A stretch of DNA of 64,000 bases from assembly GCA_009617715.1 (NCBI GenBank), contig VTFK01000153.1:682001-746000 (forward strand), in the 5' to 3' direction. Below, piece by piece: positions 46,646 to 59,169 of the stretch. The DNA is from Plectrocnemia conspersa (taxonomy: Eukaryota; Arthropoda; Insecta; Trichoptera; Polycentropodidae). Under the pieces are notes generated by a model. It was not told the DNA's origin, ran no database searches, and worked only from the letters and a program-made list of their open reading frames with translations. How positions within the stretch are numbered: position 1 is the stretch's first letter; each line of letters opens with the position of its first letter. The position numbers and the translations under genes were made by a program.

Positions 46646-47921
46646 AGAAGAGTATTTCATAAAAATGTATACTCAATTTAATATCATAGATATTACTCAA
46701 TGACGCTATCAGGCTTAAACTGAAATACAAAATACGATGCATAAAGAAATAATAATAATATTTTAAGCAACCTCTTGAAAGTAATATTATTTTATTTATC
46801 ATAAATTATTATAAATATATATTGTAATTACTACATCCATCGTTTTGCTAAAGTCGATCGTGAATTTTTATTAACATTTTAGTACCCCGAGGGAGAAATT
46901 CTTAATAGCCTAATATAAAAAAGGACACAAAGATGCATTTAGAATTCATGATATTTAACATTTAATCATAAATAAATGTTACATAAAAATTATTACCAGA
47001 CAGTAATTGATCCAATGGCTATAAATATATATTGTAATGCATGTTTATCTATTATGCTGTATTTTTTTTAAAGAAAAGAGCGAAACATTAAATCGCAGAT
47101 ATTTAAGTATATTGCAGACATTGCAATCACCAAAAGACATCCATGCATGTACATTTTAGAAGGCATTATGTATTTCTGTACAAAATATTTGTGAGTCAGA
47201 CGTGGAGTGTAGTTTCCACGTAGTATGTAAAAGCGAATTTTCAGGAGAGAAACTTTGATGCAAATATGTACGAAGCATTCTCATAATTGCATCTCGTTAT
47301 ATAGTATATATATATATATATATATATTGCACGTCGCTCTAACGAGAGAAAATATTTTTTGCAATTTTTTCTAGACGTCCAATATAAATTAATCAAAGGA
47401 TTGGTTGAGAGTTAAGAGAATTTTTTTTCAAATAACATATAAAATATATTATTTTATTTATTATAATAATATGGATATGTTATAGAATTGTGAAATACAA
47501 CAAAAGCAATCATCTTAGCTCGATACATAAACGATGAATTTACTACCACAAATAAGTATATACATACTACATCGTGACCCTAATAACATTGTTTTGTATT
47601 ATATATTATGGCATACATAGTGTGAATATGACCAAATATAATATTAGGAAACATATAAAATGTATATGTCTTTTTATGGTTGTCATTCAAATTAATGTAT
47701 CTATATGGATGTATGACATATATTAAAGATATTCTGACTAACGACAACAAAGAGTGCAAAGTATTTTATAGTTATAAATATATATTTTATATTAAACATG
47801 TTAATATAATATAATTTAAATACTGATATACTTTTAAAAATCATAAAAATTTAAAATATATTTGTAATCCTTCACTTGCACAATCTAAGGACCATTTCAA
47901 ACAAATAAAGGATATATTTTT

Positions 47922-47922
<1 letters not shown>
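46646..47922. other. AT-rich sequence with a TA tract
   Basis: AT-rich DNA with a TA dinucleotide tract at 47305-47328. No gene is seen. Confidence 0.55.

Positions 47923-47989
<67 letters not shown>
47923..47989. repeat. (TA)n microsatellite
   Basis: An almost unbroken TA dinucleotide tract of about 65 bases. The run of alternating tyrosine and isoleucine codons in a minus-strand frame across it is a by-product. Confidence 0.95.
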
Positions 47990-47991
<2 letters not shown>

Positions 47992-48110
47992 TACCATCTT
48001 TGAAAGTAAGGTGTTAACAATGAAATAGAGAGCTTGAGTTTGATTTCAAGGACCATCTATTAGCGCATTCGTCCCGAGACGTTAATCATTTGTAATCACT
48101 CACAAGTACC

Positions 48111-48245
48111 ATAAAACTACCCTTATGTATAAAATAAATGAGCGGTAGACAATATGTTCTACGCTGCGCAAAAGGACTACTTTGACTATTGTCGAAAGTG
48201 GCCACCTACCTCTTTCACTTTAAAGGCGTAAACATATTTTTTGAG
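48111..48245 (+). repeat. Dispersed repeat module, copy at 62.31 kb
   Basis: Ordered words CTTATGT, CTGCG(C/T)AAAA, CTATTGTC and TTTCACTTTAAAGGCGTAAA are matched at 62305-62432 in the same orientation, the last as TTTCACTTCAAGGCGTAAAC. An unidentified repeat family. Confidence 0.55.
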
Positions 48246-48490
48246 TATGTCTGAAAAATAATGCAATTGTCCCACCAACATCCTCATCTGTGATTCGCCA
48301 AAGCTGTCTCAAAACAGCAATACACTTGCTCACCAAGAAAATGAGCAGACATATAGAAAGAGAAAGAGGCACGAGTTATATTAGCGGATAGTCAAAAAGA
48401 TCACAGCCGACAATATATTACCGACACTCCAGTTAAAATCATCCGACTTTTGCCAGCTCTTTTAAGTCTAGCATCTGATAACGGTAGCTA
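48246..48490. other. Complex segment after the repeat
   Basis: Mid-GC sequence without a clear frame. It may be the rest of the same repeat, but the 62.3-kb copy does not visibly continue with it. Confidence 0.3.
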
Positions 48491-48853
48491 CATTTCCATA
48501 CATAGGGTATTATATATATGCTAAATTCAATAAACAGTTACTAGCTTTTTCAGCGTATATTTTTTTCTGAAAAGACACACCCCTTCGGGCTCAAAATCAG
48601 AAAGATTAAGGAGTACGTCTTTATTGTTAGTTAATGGTTACCTAAACAATCGTTAGACGCGTTTCTTTGGTTAATAACATTTATATATCTGTCCCCATTC
48701 ATAAGTCATATTTAATATAAGGGTTGTTCACATTTATTTCATCAAATCTTTCAAAAATACTGGTAATATCTACAGCTGTTTTATGCCTATTACAAAAGCA
48801 CATTTGTAGAATCGCTTAATCTTCATTAAGGGTTACTCTAAACCCAATTTATT
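48491..48853. other. AT-rich sequence, no feature seen
   Basis: AT-rich DNA leading into the long hairpin. Confidence 0.45.
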
Positions 48854-48982
48854 GCACCCATTTTAAAATTATTTAAAAAATGCTTTGAACTAATCATTGA
48901 CTGATAGATCGCGGTTATGTGTCTGTCGATTAAAATCAATCATTAGTTCGAAGCATTTTTTAAATAATTTTAAAATGGGTGC
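48854..48982. repeat. 129-nt inverted repeat, 47-bp arms
   Basis: The left arm 48854-48900, beginning GCACCCATTTTAAAATTATT, is the reverse complement of 48936-48982 with only two mismatches, around a 35-base loop that contains CGCGGTTATG. Arm length, near-identity and loop size fit a fold-back MITE or a precursor-like RNA hairpin. The arms are AT-rich and the flanks show no clear target duplication. Confidence 0.85.
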
Positions 48983-49689
48983 TATAAATTGTTTAAAGAA
49001 TAAAAATGACTACCGTTGTAAAGATCAAGTGATAATACAACCTAATTTATTTATTAAGATACATTTTTGGGCGAACACTATTCCAAGAAGCAGTTTTAAA
49101 ATTTTAATTTAATATATTGCTTGCAATTTCATGAATTGTTTTTATTCAAGTACAATATGATTAAATTAATATGTGAGAATAAAAATAAATATGCAATATA
49201 TATTGACACAAAAAAAATATAATACTTCAGTAAGAATATTGCGTATTAAGAGCTTTTAAAATTTCAGTGTAAATTTAAGCATTTATTAAAATTAAACACA
49301 GCAATTATTAACTTTAAACAGATAGTCTATTAGTTAATGGAAAATATGTACATTTATCACGATATCACACAATCATATATAGCAATGGTTTCGCAACAAA
49401 ATTTAAATAATTAGATTAATATGTTATAGCGCAACAACCACATTATTTACTTTACAACCAGATTATTGCGAAATTTCCTAAGTAAAGCAATATTAATGAA
49501 AAAGTCCAAAACTGTTGCATTACTTATTTTTACTGCTTTAAATATAAATTTAAATTATGTTTTATTTATAATATAATGAAAGTATAATTTACCAGTTTAA
49601 AAATTACTTGAGCAATTTACCAATTTATAAAATTATTTATTATAATGAATACAATCTTTAATGATTATTCCTTGAAAAATACATACAGC
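48983..49689. other. AT-rich sequence, no feature seen
   Basis: AT-rich DNA without recognisable structure. Confidence 0.55.
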
Positions 49690-49945
49690 ATTTTTATATA
49701 TTTTCAGAGTGCATTCTGCAATCGCATTAGCGCGATTTGTTATCACCTCATTTATCATAAGTTAATGGTGACTCTGGTACCGAAACAACCCATCAAAGGT
49801 GGCTATTATTTTTCATTTTTATTATATTTTTATCTCTCGCGGAACAGCCTCGAGGATCGCTATAAAATCTCGTTTTTACTGCGAGAAATTCGCGATCGAG
49901 AGTCTCACTCTCCTGCCTCCGAAACAGTCTATATCCAATAAAAGA
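49690..49945. promoter_or_regulatory. Island with TATA-like box
   Basis: A complex island in which TATAAAAT at 49861-49868 lies about 30-45 bases upstream of GAGAGTCTCACTC (about 49899), a possible initiator region. CCATCAAAGG (about 49790) is a TCF-type word. Promoter or enhancer; no gene follows on the plus strand that I can recognise. Confidence 0.25.
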
Positions 49946-50390
49946 GACACTTAAAATACAAGCACATAGATAGGTGAAGCGCTTCAGTACTGGTACACAT
50001 TTTTACTGACAAGCAATCATAAATTTTCTTGCATTTAAAGTACGGGCCGAGATTTAAAGCGCGGGTCGATTTTACGACGTCTTAAATCTAAGACCTCGAA
50101 AGCTTATTTTATATATTTAAAAGTAGGCGTACTGGTGCAAAAGTATATTTAGTACATACATACGCCAAGTATTTCAATGAGGGGTTTCTTAATTGACTAA
50201 TTTAAATTGGATTTCTTTGAATAAAATGGAAAAGAAGAAAAAAATAGAAAAAAAGGAATAAAGAAAACCGTTTCATTTCAGCAAATGCTGCGGGATCGCT
50301 GCCGAATTGGAGATTTTACGACAAGAAATTACTTCTTAATGGTTAAGCGTTAAAACAGTACGGCGGCGATGTGCTAGTTAATATTTTTTT
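49946..50390. other. Mixed sequence with two small complex patches
   Basis: Patches at 50035-50110 and 50275-50380 are more complex than the AT-rich rest. No gene is seen. Confidence 0.35.
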
Positions 50391-51692
50391 AATTACATAA
50401 CAACGTTTTGTGCGAAATATTAATTAACAAATTAAATTGTTTCAAGAAAAATAAAAGAAATCTAACGACATTACGAGAAATAATATTATTTTCATAATAA
50501 CATTTTATATGCCTTTATTAAATAATATTAAAATTGTATATTATTGCGACAACATTAAAACACAATTTACAAGGGTATTCATAATAGATATATCTATTAA
50601 GGATCATATTTATGTTTACTATATTAGCAAATATATATATTATATTTTTAAACCACATAATATTTACTTATAGGGATTAAATATTAAATTACTGAAATTT
50701 ATAATTGGCACCTCTCACTAAAATATTTATATGTGATTTAAAGCTATGTATAAAAAATATACAGTTGAATTCAATCACCTAGTTATTCAATATCTTCTAT
50801 GCGACTCCTTTAATTAACAACAGCCAATTTTGGTCAAACGTGAAAGGAATCAAGTTTGACTTCCACGGATGGTCATAAATACATTTTAATTGGTTTAAAG
50901 TGCAGTTTTTGATACGTGCAACTTTCTTAAATGGAATACTATGATATTGGAAAAAATCATATTTAATGCCGAGCACAAATCTTATACCACACCTCGTATT
51001 TCCTTTAAAGTTGAACGCTCTTTCATGAGCATTAATTAAATAATCGAGTTATTGATCTTAACGCTTGAATAATTTTGCTGGTTGTTTTACTAACGTAATT
51101 TAGTCACAGAAGAGTGATTGTAATGATTGTTTTGTTTGTAATTTATAGCATTAATAACACACATTATTAAAAGCTTTATTTATAAAGATCGGTTGTACAA
51201 ATTGTGAAGTTAAAAGCAACGACTGGTTTAACTTTCATTAAGAAATCATAATACATGACTTTTTAAAAGAACGTAAATATTATTATATAATGAGTATAAA
51301 AACAGTTTTTCACTGTAGTAAGAAAATTCTTTAGACCATAAATTGTACTTTACAATATTGTTTTTAGGAAGAGCGGCTTTTAATAAGTTCAGTATTCTAC
51401 AAAAAATAAAAAATTAAGAATATAAGAAACCATGTCTATTAGATAAAATGTTTGATGAAAATTGAATTTAAAAGTAAAAGGAACTGGAAGTAGAATATAC
51501 TCAATTGATGAGTCATCTATTATCTCGCCGTTGGGGCTATTTTCTATCAGTCGCCACTACATCCCGTTTTTTCATAAAATGATTTTAAATAAGATGGGTA
51601 AAAAAAAACACAACTATAATTTCACAAAATAACTTTAAAAGTCTACTAATTCGGCATACAATTTATTGTTCTACTTTTAATTTTAAAGGAGT
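50391..51692. other. AT-rich sequence, no feature seen
   Basis: AT-rich DNA without recognisable structure. Confidence 0.55.
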
Positions 51693-51734
51693 AAATAGTT
51701 AATTATTATACAATTATATAATAATTAACTATTT
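51693..51734. repeat. Perfect 18-bp AT-rich hairpin
   Basis: AAATAGTTAATTATTATA at 51693-51710 pairs exactly with 51717-51734 around CAATTA. Because both arms are purely AT except for one pair, chance is less easily excluded than for the other hairpins. Confidence 0.6.
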
Positions 51735-52269
51735 TTTTAAATTAAATCTGAGGTTTCAAAAAATGTTTTAAGTTTTAAATCAACAATTTTATTAAATTAA
51801 TTGAATTTTCATATTCTTTACAATTGATCAAACAATAACTTTTAACAGTTTATGAATATCTAAGATTAGTTAGATATTACATATATTTAATGGATATTTA
51901 ACTTAAAATATGTAGTTAATATTAATGTAAAACGATTTTAATTTAGATAGTGTACCATTAAACTGTTTTATGTTAAGTCATGTTATTTACCAATAGTTAA
52001 TTTAATGTAAAATAAATTATTTTTATAATAGCTTAAAAATAATTAGTTATTGAATATTTCAGATTCGATTATTTTTTTTAAATATATTTTATTTTCATGG
52101 TAATTAATATTTGATAGAACACATAGATAAATTTATAATACTTTTAGGTACTCTTTGATTTTTATCAAGTACTATACTAATCATGTACAATATAGCTACT
52201 ATATAAAATTATAAATTGCTATGAAATTGTAATTAACTTATTTTTTGACACGCTGTATTTAAATATTAA
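51735..52269. other. AT-rich sequence, no feature seen
   Basis: AT-rich DNA without recognisable structure. Confidence 0.55.
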
Positions 52270-53065
52270 TTCAATTTCTGCCAATGACAAAAACGTCAGC
52301 TTTACACCCGAGACTAGATTTCACAGAATTAATTGCGAAATGTCTTGTAATTTAGCCAATAATGACGAATTAGAGAATGAGTTCAATTGAAGGCAATCTG
52401 CGTTTGAAATGTTTTCCTGAATGGATTCGCTGTTGACGCTCGGAAAATGCTTATTAAATAGGAAAATTTCTTCAAATTTACAAAATGGCTCGTAAATTAA
52501 TAAAATTCCATTATTTGCAAAGTAAACAGAGTTTCATTTCTTAGGTGCGCGGAAGTTCGCTATCGTTTTTGGAACATTACGTATTATAAAATAAATAAAC
52601 ATAATTTTCGAGAGAAATTTTAAGACGGTATTTATAAAAGACAAACCTTTTGATAGATGCCTCGAAAATTTTGAGTAACGCTGAAATTCTTTGTTTTTCT
52701 AAAGTCTGTGTGTAATTTTAAGACACAAATAATTTAGTGATATACACTACGAGCTTTTAATTTGTATTTCCCTTTGTTCATTCAACGATGTGTATATGTG
52801 TGAATGAAAAAAATAATATTCTATATACTAATTAAATCACGATAATTTTATATACAATAATTTGATAGGGTATTGTTACTTTTGGTTTTTGGTTATTGGA
52901 GAATTTGAGCCTCAGGCTTATATGCGTTTATTGTTTTAATTAGCGCTTGATTGTATCGTGCGTTGAAAATCAAGTTGTTTTAATTAATTAAGCGTGGTAA
53001 ACAGTTTTATCGTAATTGGATATCTCGGATTTGTATATATTTTAATTCGATTAGAATTATTTGTC
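52270..53065. promoter_or_regulatory. Complex region with homeodomain-type sites
   Basis: Two parts stand out. At 52280-52570, AATAATGACGAATTAGAG (about 52358) and similar words occur. At 52870-53060, TTTTAATTAGCGCTTGATTG (about 52934) and TTAATTAATTAA (52980-52991) occur close together. Candidate cis-regulatory region, AT-leaning. Confidence 0.27.
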
Positions 53066-53292
53066 TTATTTACGATAGAATTCCTCAATTATAAAACTCT
53101 AACTAACCAAAATTTGTTAGATCATAAAAAATATGAATACTATATAAAGTAAGAAGTGTCCAAAAATACGTGAAAATTCGCAATACAGAAGGAATATGAG
53201 AAAAATAAAGTAAAAGGATAATACCAAAATAGGCAATCGTAAATCCATAAATATTAAAAGATGATCAAAATACTAATTAAAAAAAAAAATAA

Positions 53293-53427
53293 ATGGATCG
53301 TCAAGAAGAAATGCAGGCAGTAGACAATACAGAAAATTATTATGTTATTAATGAAAGTAATGATGAAATTAAGGTATTAAAAAAGTTCCGATGGAACATG
53401 ATATTAGATGACACTGACAGTAATTAA
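53293..53427 (+). CDS. Short acidic ORF of 44 codons, unknown
   Basis: Starts with ATG after a long A run (context AAATAAATGG) and ends at TAA 53425-53427. The product would be 44 residues, beginning MDRQEEMQAVDNTENYYVIN and ending in an acidic DDTDSN tail, with a KVLKKFRWN basic-aromatic stretch in the middle. The composition is much more balanced than other frames in this AT-rich part. I recognise no family. It may be a genuine small ORF, the end of a transposon protein or chance; no conserved start context or poly-A signal decides it. Confidence 0.2.
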   Translation: MDRQEEMQAVDNTENYYVINESNDEIKVLKKFRWNMILDDTDSN

Positions 53428-54739
53428 ATACATAAATACACGATATAAGAATTTTCATTTCTACCATTATTGTTTATTTTTAATAAAATTAAAATGTTTT
53501 TAAAAATATCCTAAGATAAAATATACTGCAAATAATTTATATTTACTTTTAATTATTTATTTATTGCTGACTTATGCATTTTAAAAAATAACTTAAAAAA
53601 CTGTTGCGTTTGACTCCCATGGCACTCGCAAAAACAATGACATTTTTGCGCACGTGCTCTTTTTTACAATACAATACAGTCATTTAATACATAAAAATGG
53701 AGAAAAAAGTTTGATTTGTTGATTTCGTTAAATTCACAAAATACAGTTGAAGGAACCTAACCTTAAATTTTATATGGGGGCCTAGTCCCCTATAACAATC
53801 CCAATACAGGGGTCGATTTAATGAACATCGTACAAATCATGAGCTCGAGAGGAAAACTTGCACTTGAATTTAAAAATGGTTGATTTAACATTTCTAGTGC
53901 TCATTTAAATGAACCGAACTTATACGTATATCTGCAAGATGAAAATTATTTAATGAAATAAATGTTTCCAACAGCGCCGACATTTGTAATTAAACCGAAA
54001 TTGTGCCTATCTGAGAATATGAACAGTAACTTAATTTACTGTTTATATGCTGCTTTAATTGCTATTAAATTACAATTTTGATTATTTAAAAAACGGCATC
54101 TTCATATCAGTATATTTAATCTAGTATTATAAGTTGACATTGATCCACCGGTAATATAATTTACACTGTCATCAAAAATAAATATTAAATTCTAAATACG
54201 CCACATGACAATTTTTATCGGGCGATGCGTCTCTAAAGATCTAAAAATTTTGACACTCCTAATCTATAGTAATTATTAAGGAAGAAAATTAAATACCTAT
54301 TACCAAAAATTAAGATTTTTAGTTAATGTTTATAAATGTTCTTTTTAATGAACAAGAGATCCTCGATAGCGTAGCCGAAACAAACAATTTGCACAGTTAA
54401 TTAAAAGTCTAGTCGCTACCGTAAAAACATACTCTAATTGCAACAATTAAATGTTAATTCTACTCTTTCGCAATTCTTATAAAATAAAACCACTTTAAAG
54501 ATGTTGGTGATTGTATGTCTTTGATTTATAACTGCTCCTAAATATAATACATGATTGTGTTACCCAAACATGACACACAAATCTTAAATTATAGATATAA
54601 TTTGGTCATTTATGGGTCACTTTTAGCGGCACATTTTTCTAGCAAGCTATGTAAATATTTTTATAATATTTGAGGAAATAATATGCTAATTGTATCATAT
54701 TTTTAAAGCACAATTTGCTACCCTATATTGTCCTAAACA
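53428..54739. other. AT-rich sequence, no gene seen
   Basis: AT-rich with a small complex patch at 53770-53830 (GGGGGCCTAGTCCCC at about 53776, a near-palindrome). No gene is seen. Confidence 0.5.
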
Positions 54740-55300
54740 TGTTCGTCCATACGGATATATTCACATACGGTCTACCGGACGCGGACAGTCTGCAATTAAT
54801 TAAAAAGCCTGTTAATTAATGACACGGTAACAAATTAATTAAAAAACGTGTATTCGCGTCTCGCGCAATTTGAAACGTGACGCTCGATTAATCATCGCGC
54901 CCCTTTAGCATGGAAAATTTGACGGGTATTCCGGTGATATATTCGAATTTGGGCACGATAATGGATTGACAAATAATCCCGCCCTTTGTTGGTTAATTAA
55001 GTATCGATTAGGCTAAGAGAAGAATATCTCTCCTGATGTCTCGATAATAGAATATATTATGCAAGTTAGTTTGTATGAAGACGTAGCAGTCGTGAGAATT
55101 CAAATGGTTATTACCGGTAGTTTCTCACGGTGGCGGTGGGAAAAATCATAAATGGCGTTTAATTGGCGGATGCTGGATCGATGCGTATGAATTGTTGTTA
55201 ATAAACGACGACGGAGGTACCCTGATAAATTGCTCTCAATTATCAATGATTCATTGTTGAGATAGATGACGCCGCTTCCTCGGAATTTCATTGTTATTAA
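54740..55300. promoter_or_regulatory. Homeodomain site cluster, candidate enhancer
   Basis: Four exact TTAATTAA palindromes lie at 54796-54803, 54812-54819, 54835-54842 and 54993-55000, the first three within 47 bases. They are set in a mid-GC, CpG-containing island, unlike random AT-rich DNA where the word would be diluted in A/T runs. CGATTAATCATCG (about 54884) adds a further paired ATTA/TAAT arrangement. Such spacing suits cooperative homeodomain binding. The target gene is not in this window. Confidence 0.38.
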
Positions 55301-56269
55301 TAAGCAATATGTATATTAAAAAATGAATGAAGCGTGAGAGTGAGAGTGCTATTCTTTTATAAAATAATATATAATAATACTAGTATAAAACGAATATCTT
55401 AAGGCAGAATATTTTTGCCTCCACATAACAAATAGTCCAAAAAAGCCCTATTTCTTTAGATAATAATTTTCTGGAAAGACATATATTTACATTATTTTTT
55501 TTGCTAAAAATGTCAGACATTGAGGGATTTTAATAAACATTTTATAATGCAATAAAATACATATAAGTGTGTAGTATATATTTATGTAAAAATAAAATGA
55601 TATACACTAAAATATACAATCTTTTAGGTCGATAAAATGTGAGAGAAAGATTGATTACTTATAATTTTAATAATATCAATAATGTATCTATTCATCAATA
55701 TCATTGGATTAATTGATTGATCACAAGATTTTAATATCTAGAAAAGTTTTTGGTGTGTTTTATATATATATATTTTAATTGGGTAAAGAAGCAATAATTA
55801 AATTATTATCATTCGCCTCAACCTACCCATGTTAAAGGGTTTTTTTTTTAAATAAAACGAATGTTTAAAGTACTAAAAATATAAGTAAAACTAAAAACAA
55901 AACCATATTAATAATAAAAAAAAAATTAAACAAGGCTTTTTAAAACAAAGTTTGTATTTTAGTAACTTGAATAATACATATTTTATAAAAATATTTGTAT
56001 TTTAAAATAATTTTGTTTGACCGTGAAAAAAAAGTATTTCACAAATATATGTTGAAAGCATTTTTTAAATTAAATGATCTTTGCGACCTGTCAAAACTGT
56101 CAATCGTCATGCTGAGTACATGACGTACATGACTATCGGAGATTCTGGCTAATTAGTTTAAGTAAATGCACCCCAAAATATTCCATAAGCAAAGGCCGTT
56201 CGACTCATTGACTAATTATATAATATTGATAAATGCCGATTAGCTAATGACATGTGAAAATTCCCAAGA
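55301..56269. other. AT-rich sequence, no gene seen
   Basis: AT-rich DNA with poly-A and poly-T runs. Nothing recognised before the repeat arm. Confidence 0.55.
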
Positions 56270-57470
56270 CCCGACTGATTTTTAATAAAAGTAAAAACCA
56301 ACCTCAAATAACAAAGCCAAACTAAACTAGTTGTTTGAGATGTATGTGTTTCAGGTATAAGTTCCTTTAGCCCTTTTTTTAAACATATTAGAAATAAAAA
56401 AGAAGCGAAACATTGCATTGAAAAGCACCCACATTATTATTCAAAGGGGCATATTGTAGTTTTTTAACGCAGCTCCGTTTATGCTAAATTTTGTTTGTAA
56501 AATATTAGACATGGAAAGAAATATTCAAGGAATGTAAAATAGTTACAGTAAGTTTATGTATTTGATTGGAATTTTTAGATTGACGAAAAAGGAAAAAGCA
56601 TACAAATAATGAGAAAGCAACAACAGTATCAGCTTATTTATATAAAATTAATGTTTTTATAGATTATATTATTGGTAATTTGACAACTAGATTTAATGCT
56701 GCAAAATAAATAAATATTACATTCAGTTTTATGTGATTATTTCTAACAGAAAATCTGGAAAAAATAGGCTCGAATCTATCCCGATATTTTTTTAAGTATT
56801 TAATTTCAGTAAAATCATTTTGGAACACATTTTAACCAGTAGATATTTCTACCAGTAAAAATATAATTTATCTGGCAAGTGCTAGTAAAATTATAGGATT
56901 TTAACTTATATATATATCCACATATATATATTTACGTAATCAACATTATTTATTTAAATGCGACGTATTATACAAATGTTACAGTGAATGTGTATTTTTA
57001 GTAAAGTTATATTTTCACTATTAAAGTCCAAATACATTTTAACAGTAGATATATATTTCTAGTAGCAAAAATATAATTTAACTAATAGGCACTAATATGC
57101 TGCTCTAAAATATCTAAAAAAATTAATTTGACAGTTGCGAAACGTTCATTTGCTGTTCAAACCAAAACCTAATGAAAATTCTAAGACTAGCTATAGCTTT
57201 AGAACTATACAGTCAAGTACAAAATACAAACTAAGTCATCTCTCAGAGAAAAATAAGCGGAAGAATAAGTACAGACAGACATTACATCTCACATAGTGCT
57301 CCATAGTTTGTCTGCATTTCGATATTACACTGTTTTAAAAATATGATAGCTATCCTGTTTAAAGTATGTTCAATCCGAATTTTGGTTAATAGGAGAGCGC
57401 AAAAATCACTTCTCAGAAGGCAAAAATTCACGTCAAAAGCAGTAAAATCGTGTCGCAGCCGTCGCAGTGG
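56270..57470 (+). repeat. 1.2-kb repeat arm, inverted partner at 62.64-63.88 kb
   Basis: Reverse-complement blocks recur along the whole arm. They include GGTATAAGTTCC (about 56354), GAAACATTGCATTGAAAAGC (about 56406), ATATTAGACATGGAAAGAA (about 56502), AATTTGACAACTAGATTTAATGC (first 20 bases at 56677), TGCTGCTCTAAAATATCTAA (about 57099) and CTCTCAGAGAAAAATAAGCG (about 57240). Inside the arm, a block with CAGTAGATATTTCTACCAGT (about 56839) repeats itself about 190-210 bases downstream. No coding frame is visible. The two arms are about 5.2 kb apart. They are either two oppositely inserted copies of one transposon family or the long termini of one element. Confidence 0.8.
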
Positions 57471-57600
57471 GAACGCTCGGAAACAAGCATTCCCACTGCA
57501 ATGCTTTTGACCTATACTGGAAGTTCACTATATAGCAACACTGAGCAGCAAAGAAAACACGACTAATTTTACTATTGTACCCATGAATATTTTTGAGAAA
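57471..57600 (+). repeat. End block shared with the 10.56-10.85 kb repeat
   Basis: GCAACACTGAGCAGCAAAGA at 57535-57554 is the reverse complement of a block at about 10572-10592, while the GAACGCTCGG block (about 57470) is in direct orientation with about 10814. Taken with the preceding arm, this is the probable terminal part of the repeat family. Confidence 0.6.
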
Positions 57601-58025
57601 AAAAATCAAGTAAATATTATGAGTAGATATTTTTAATAATTTATAATGCCTAATTAAAATATTTCGCATAAAATATGATTTCAGAAAATATGTTGCAACG
57701 GTGGATATTTATTATTTATTTATAGCATAGAAAGGGTTAATTTGTACCTATTATTATTTATTCAAGAAATTATATTACGATATTAAAAAATACATAAAAT
57801 ACAGGTTCGCTCTCAGTGACCTGTACCCTTGAATAAACACGGTGAAGCAAGTGCGTTCTTATAGGAAAAGTAACGGACAATAAGCTATTTTAAACCCCAA
57901 ATCATCGCAATTGGTCTAAGCATCAAGAGTAGGCAGAGCGAACGAACCTCTTCTATCTCGACTTGCGAATAATATAAGAAACAGCTATTCGGTATTTTAT
58001 CAAGAACCTTCACCAGATACAACCG
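57601..58025. other. AT-rich sequence, no gene seen
   Basis: AT-rich, with a complex patch at 57805-57960. Nothing recognised. Confidence 0.45.
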
Positions 58026-58146
58026 ACTTAGGACACACGAGATTTTAACCAAAGCAAAGCAGAGTTATGCTGAGCTTCATCCGAGAATTAAAAGACAAAG
58101 GAAGCAGCCGCTTTCTATTTTAAGGCAACTCTTATCCAGCTACGAA
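58026..58146 (+). repeat. Dispersed repeat module, copy at 13.08 kb
   Basis: Carries AGGACACACGAGATTTTAAC (about 58030), GGAAGCAGCCGCTTTC (about 58099) and TCTTATCCAGCTACGAAG (about 58131) in the order seen at 13084-13150, with additional sequence between the first two. Confidence 0.55.
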
Positions 58147-59169
58147 GTCCAAAATCTTTGGAAACAACTGGATTTTATGAGACGTAGACAAGTTTTTGGA
58201 CACATTAAATATTTATGTATTAACATAAATTGCACGCGATTCAAAATTTTTGTGAATTTATAAAACAAATGACTTACCTGCTATACAGATAAATGCGTAA
58301 ATAGGTTAGCGCGTTTGTGTTTTATTAAGAAAAAAACAATTGAATTTTTGTTATAATTAAAATCAATATAAATCGGTTAATAACAAGCATTATTTTGGCT
58401 CATGGATACCAATCGAATACACATAAACAATTTCTAAGAATCTTGGAGAATTTGGAATGTTCCGCATTATCCGCTTCCGCTTGCAAAACATGTGAGTATT
58501 GTTCATGGAGATGTCCTCTTTTGAGATTATTTTTAACTTATTAACCTCATATTATTTTATTAAAAATAAATTCGCATAGCAACGAATAAATTATTATATA
58601 CACATGCTACAAATTAATCAAATTGTATGTAGCTAATTATTTATACGTGTTGCGTATTAATATTTAATTATCAATATTCACACGTGTATCACATTAAATA
58701 TTTACAATAAATATGGAGTAATGAAGCAATTAAAAATCAGAGTCGCAAGAACTATCGTCGTATTATTTCTGGAACATCCGTCTCACTATTTTCTGGTTTC
58801 CGCCAAAAACAGCACCCCCCTGGAGGGTGGTCGCTAATAAATGTTACATATAATTTTTTCTGAGCAAATATTTTTTTACTTAAAAATATATTTACATTGT
58901 ACATACAATGTAAAAGTAATAAAATTATTAATTTAATATTTATATTATGTTAGTAGATCTACAACTATTAAATTAAAACAGACTGATTATTTAAAACATA
59001 ACATTATAATCGATTCGGAGAATTTTAAAGTATGTTTTTATACAACATTTTTTTCTTAAATTATTTTTTTAGGTAATAAATACGAGCAATATTTGTTCAA
59101 AATCATACTAAAATCTATGTACCCTTCGTTAATTTTTTCACAGGTACAATTCTTAATCATTATCGAGTA
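58147..59169. other. AT-rich sequence, no gene seen
   Basis: AT-rich with a small patch near 58440-58510 and another at 58760-58840 containing CACCCCCCTGGAGGGTGG (about 58815), a short near-palindrome. No gene is seen. Confidence 0.45.

Noticed and set aside
47841..48056. 71-codon frame with alternating Y and I
   Set aside because: It is a translation of the (TA)n microsatellite.
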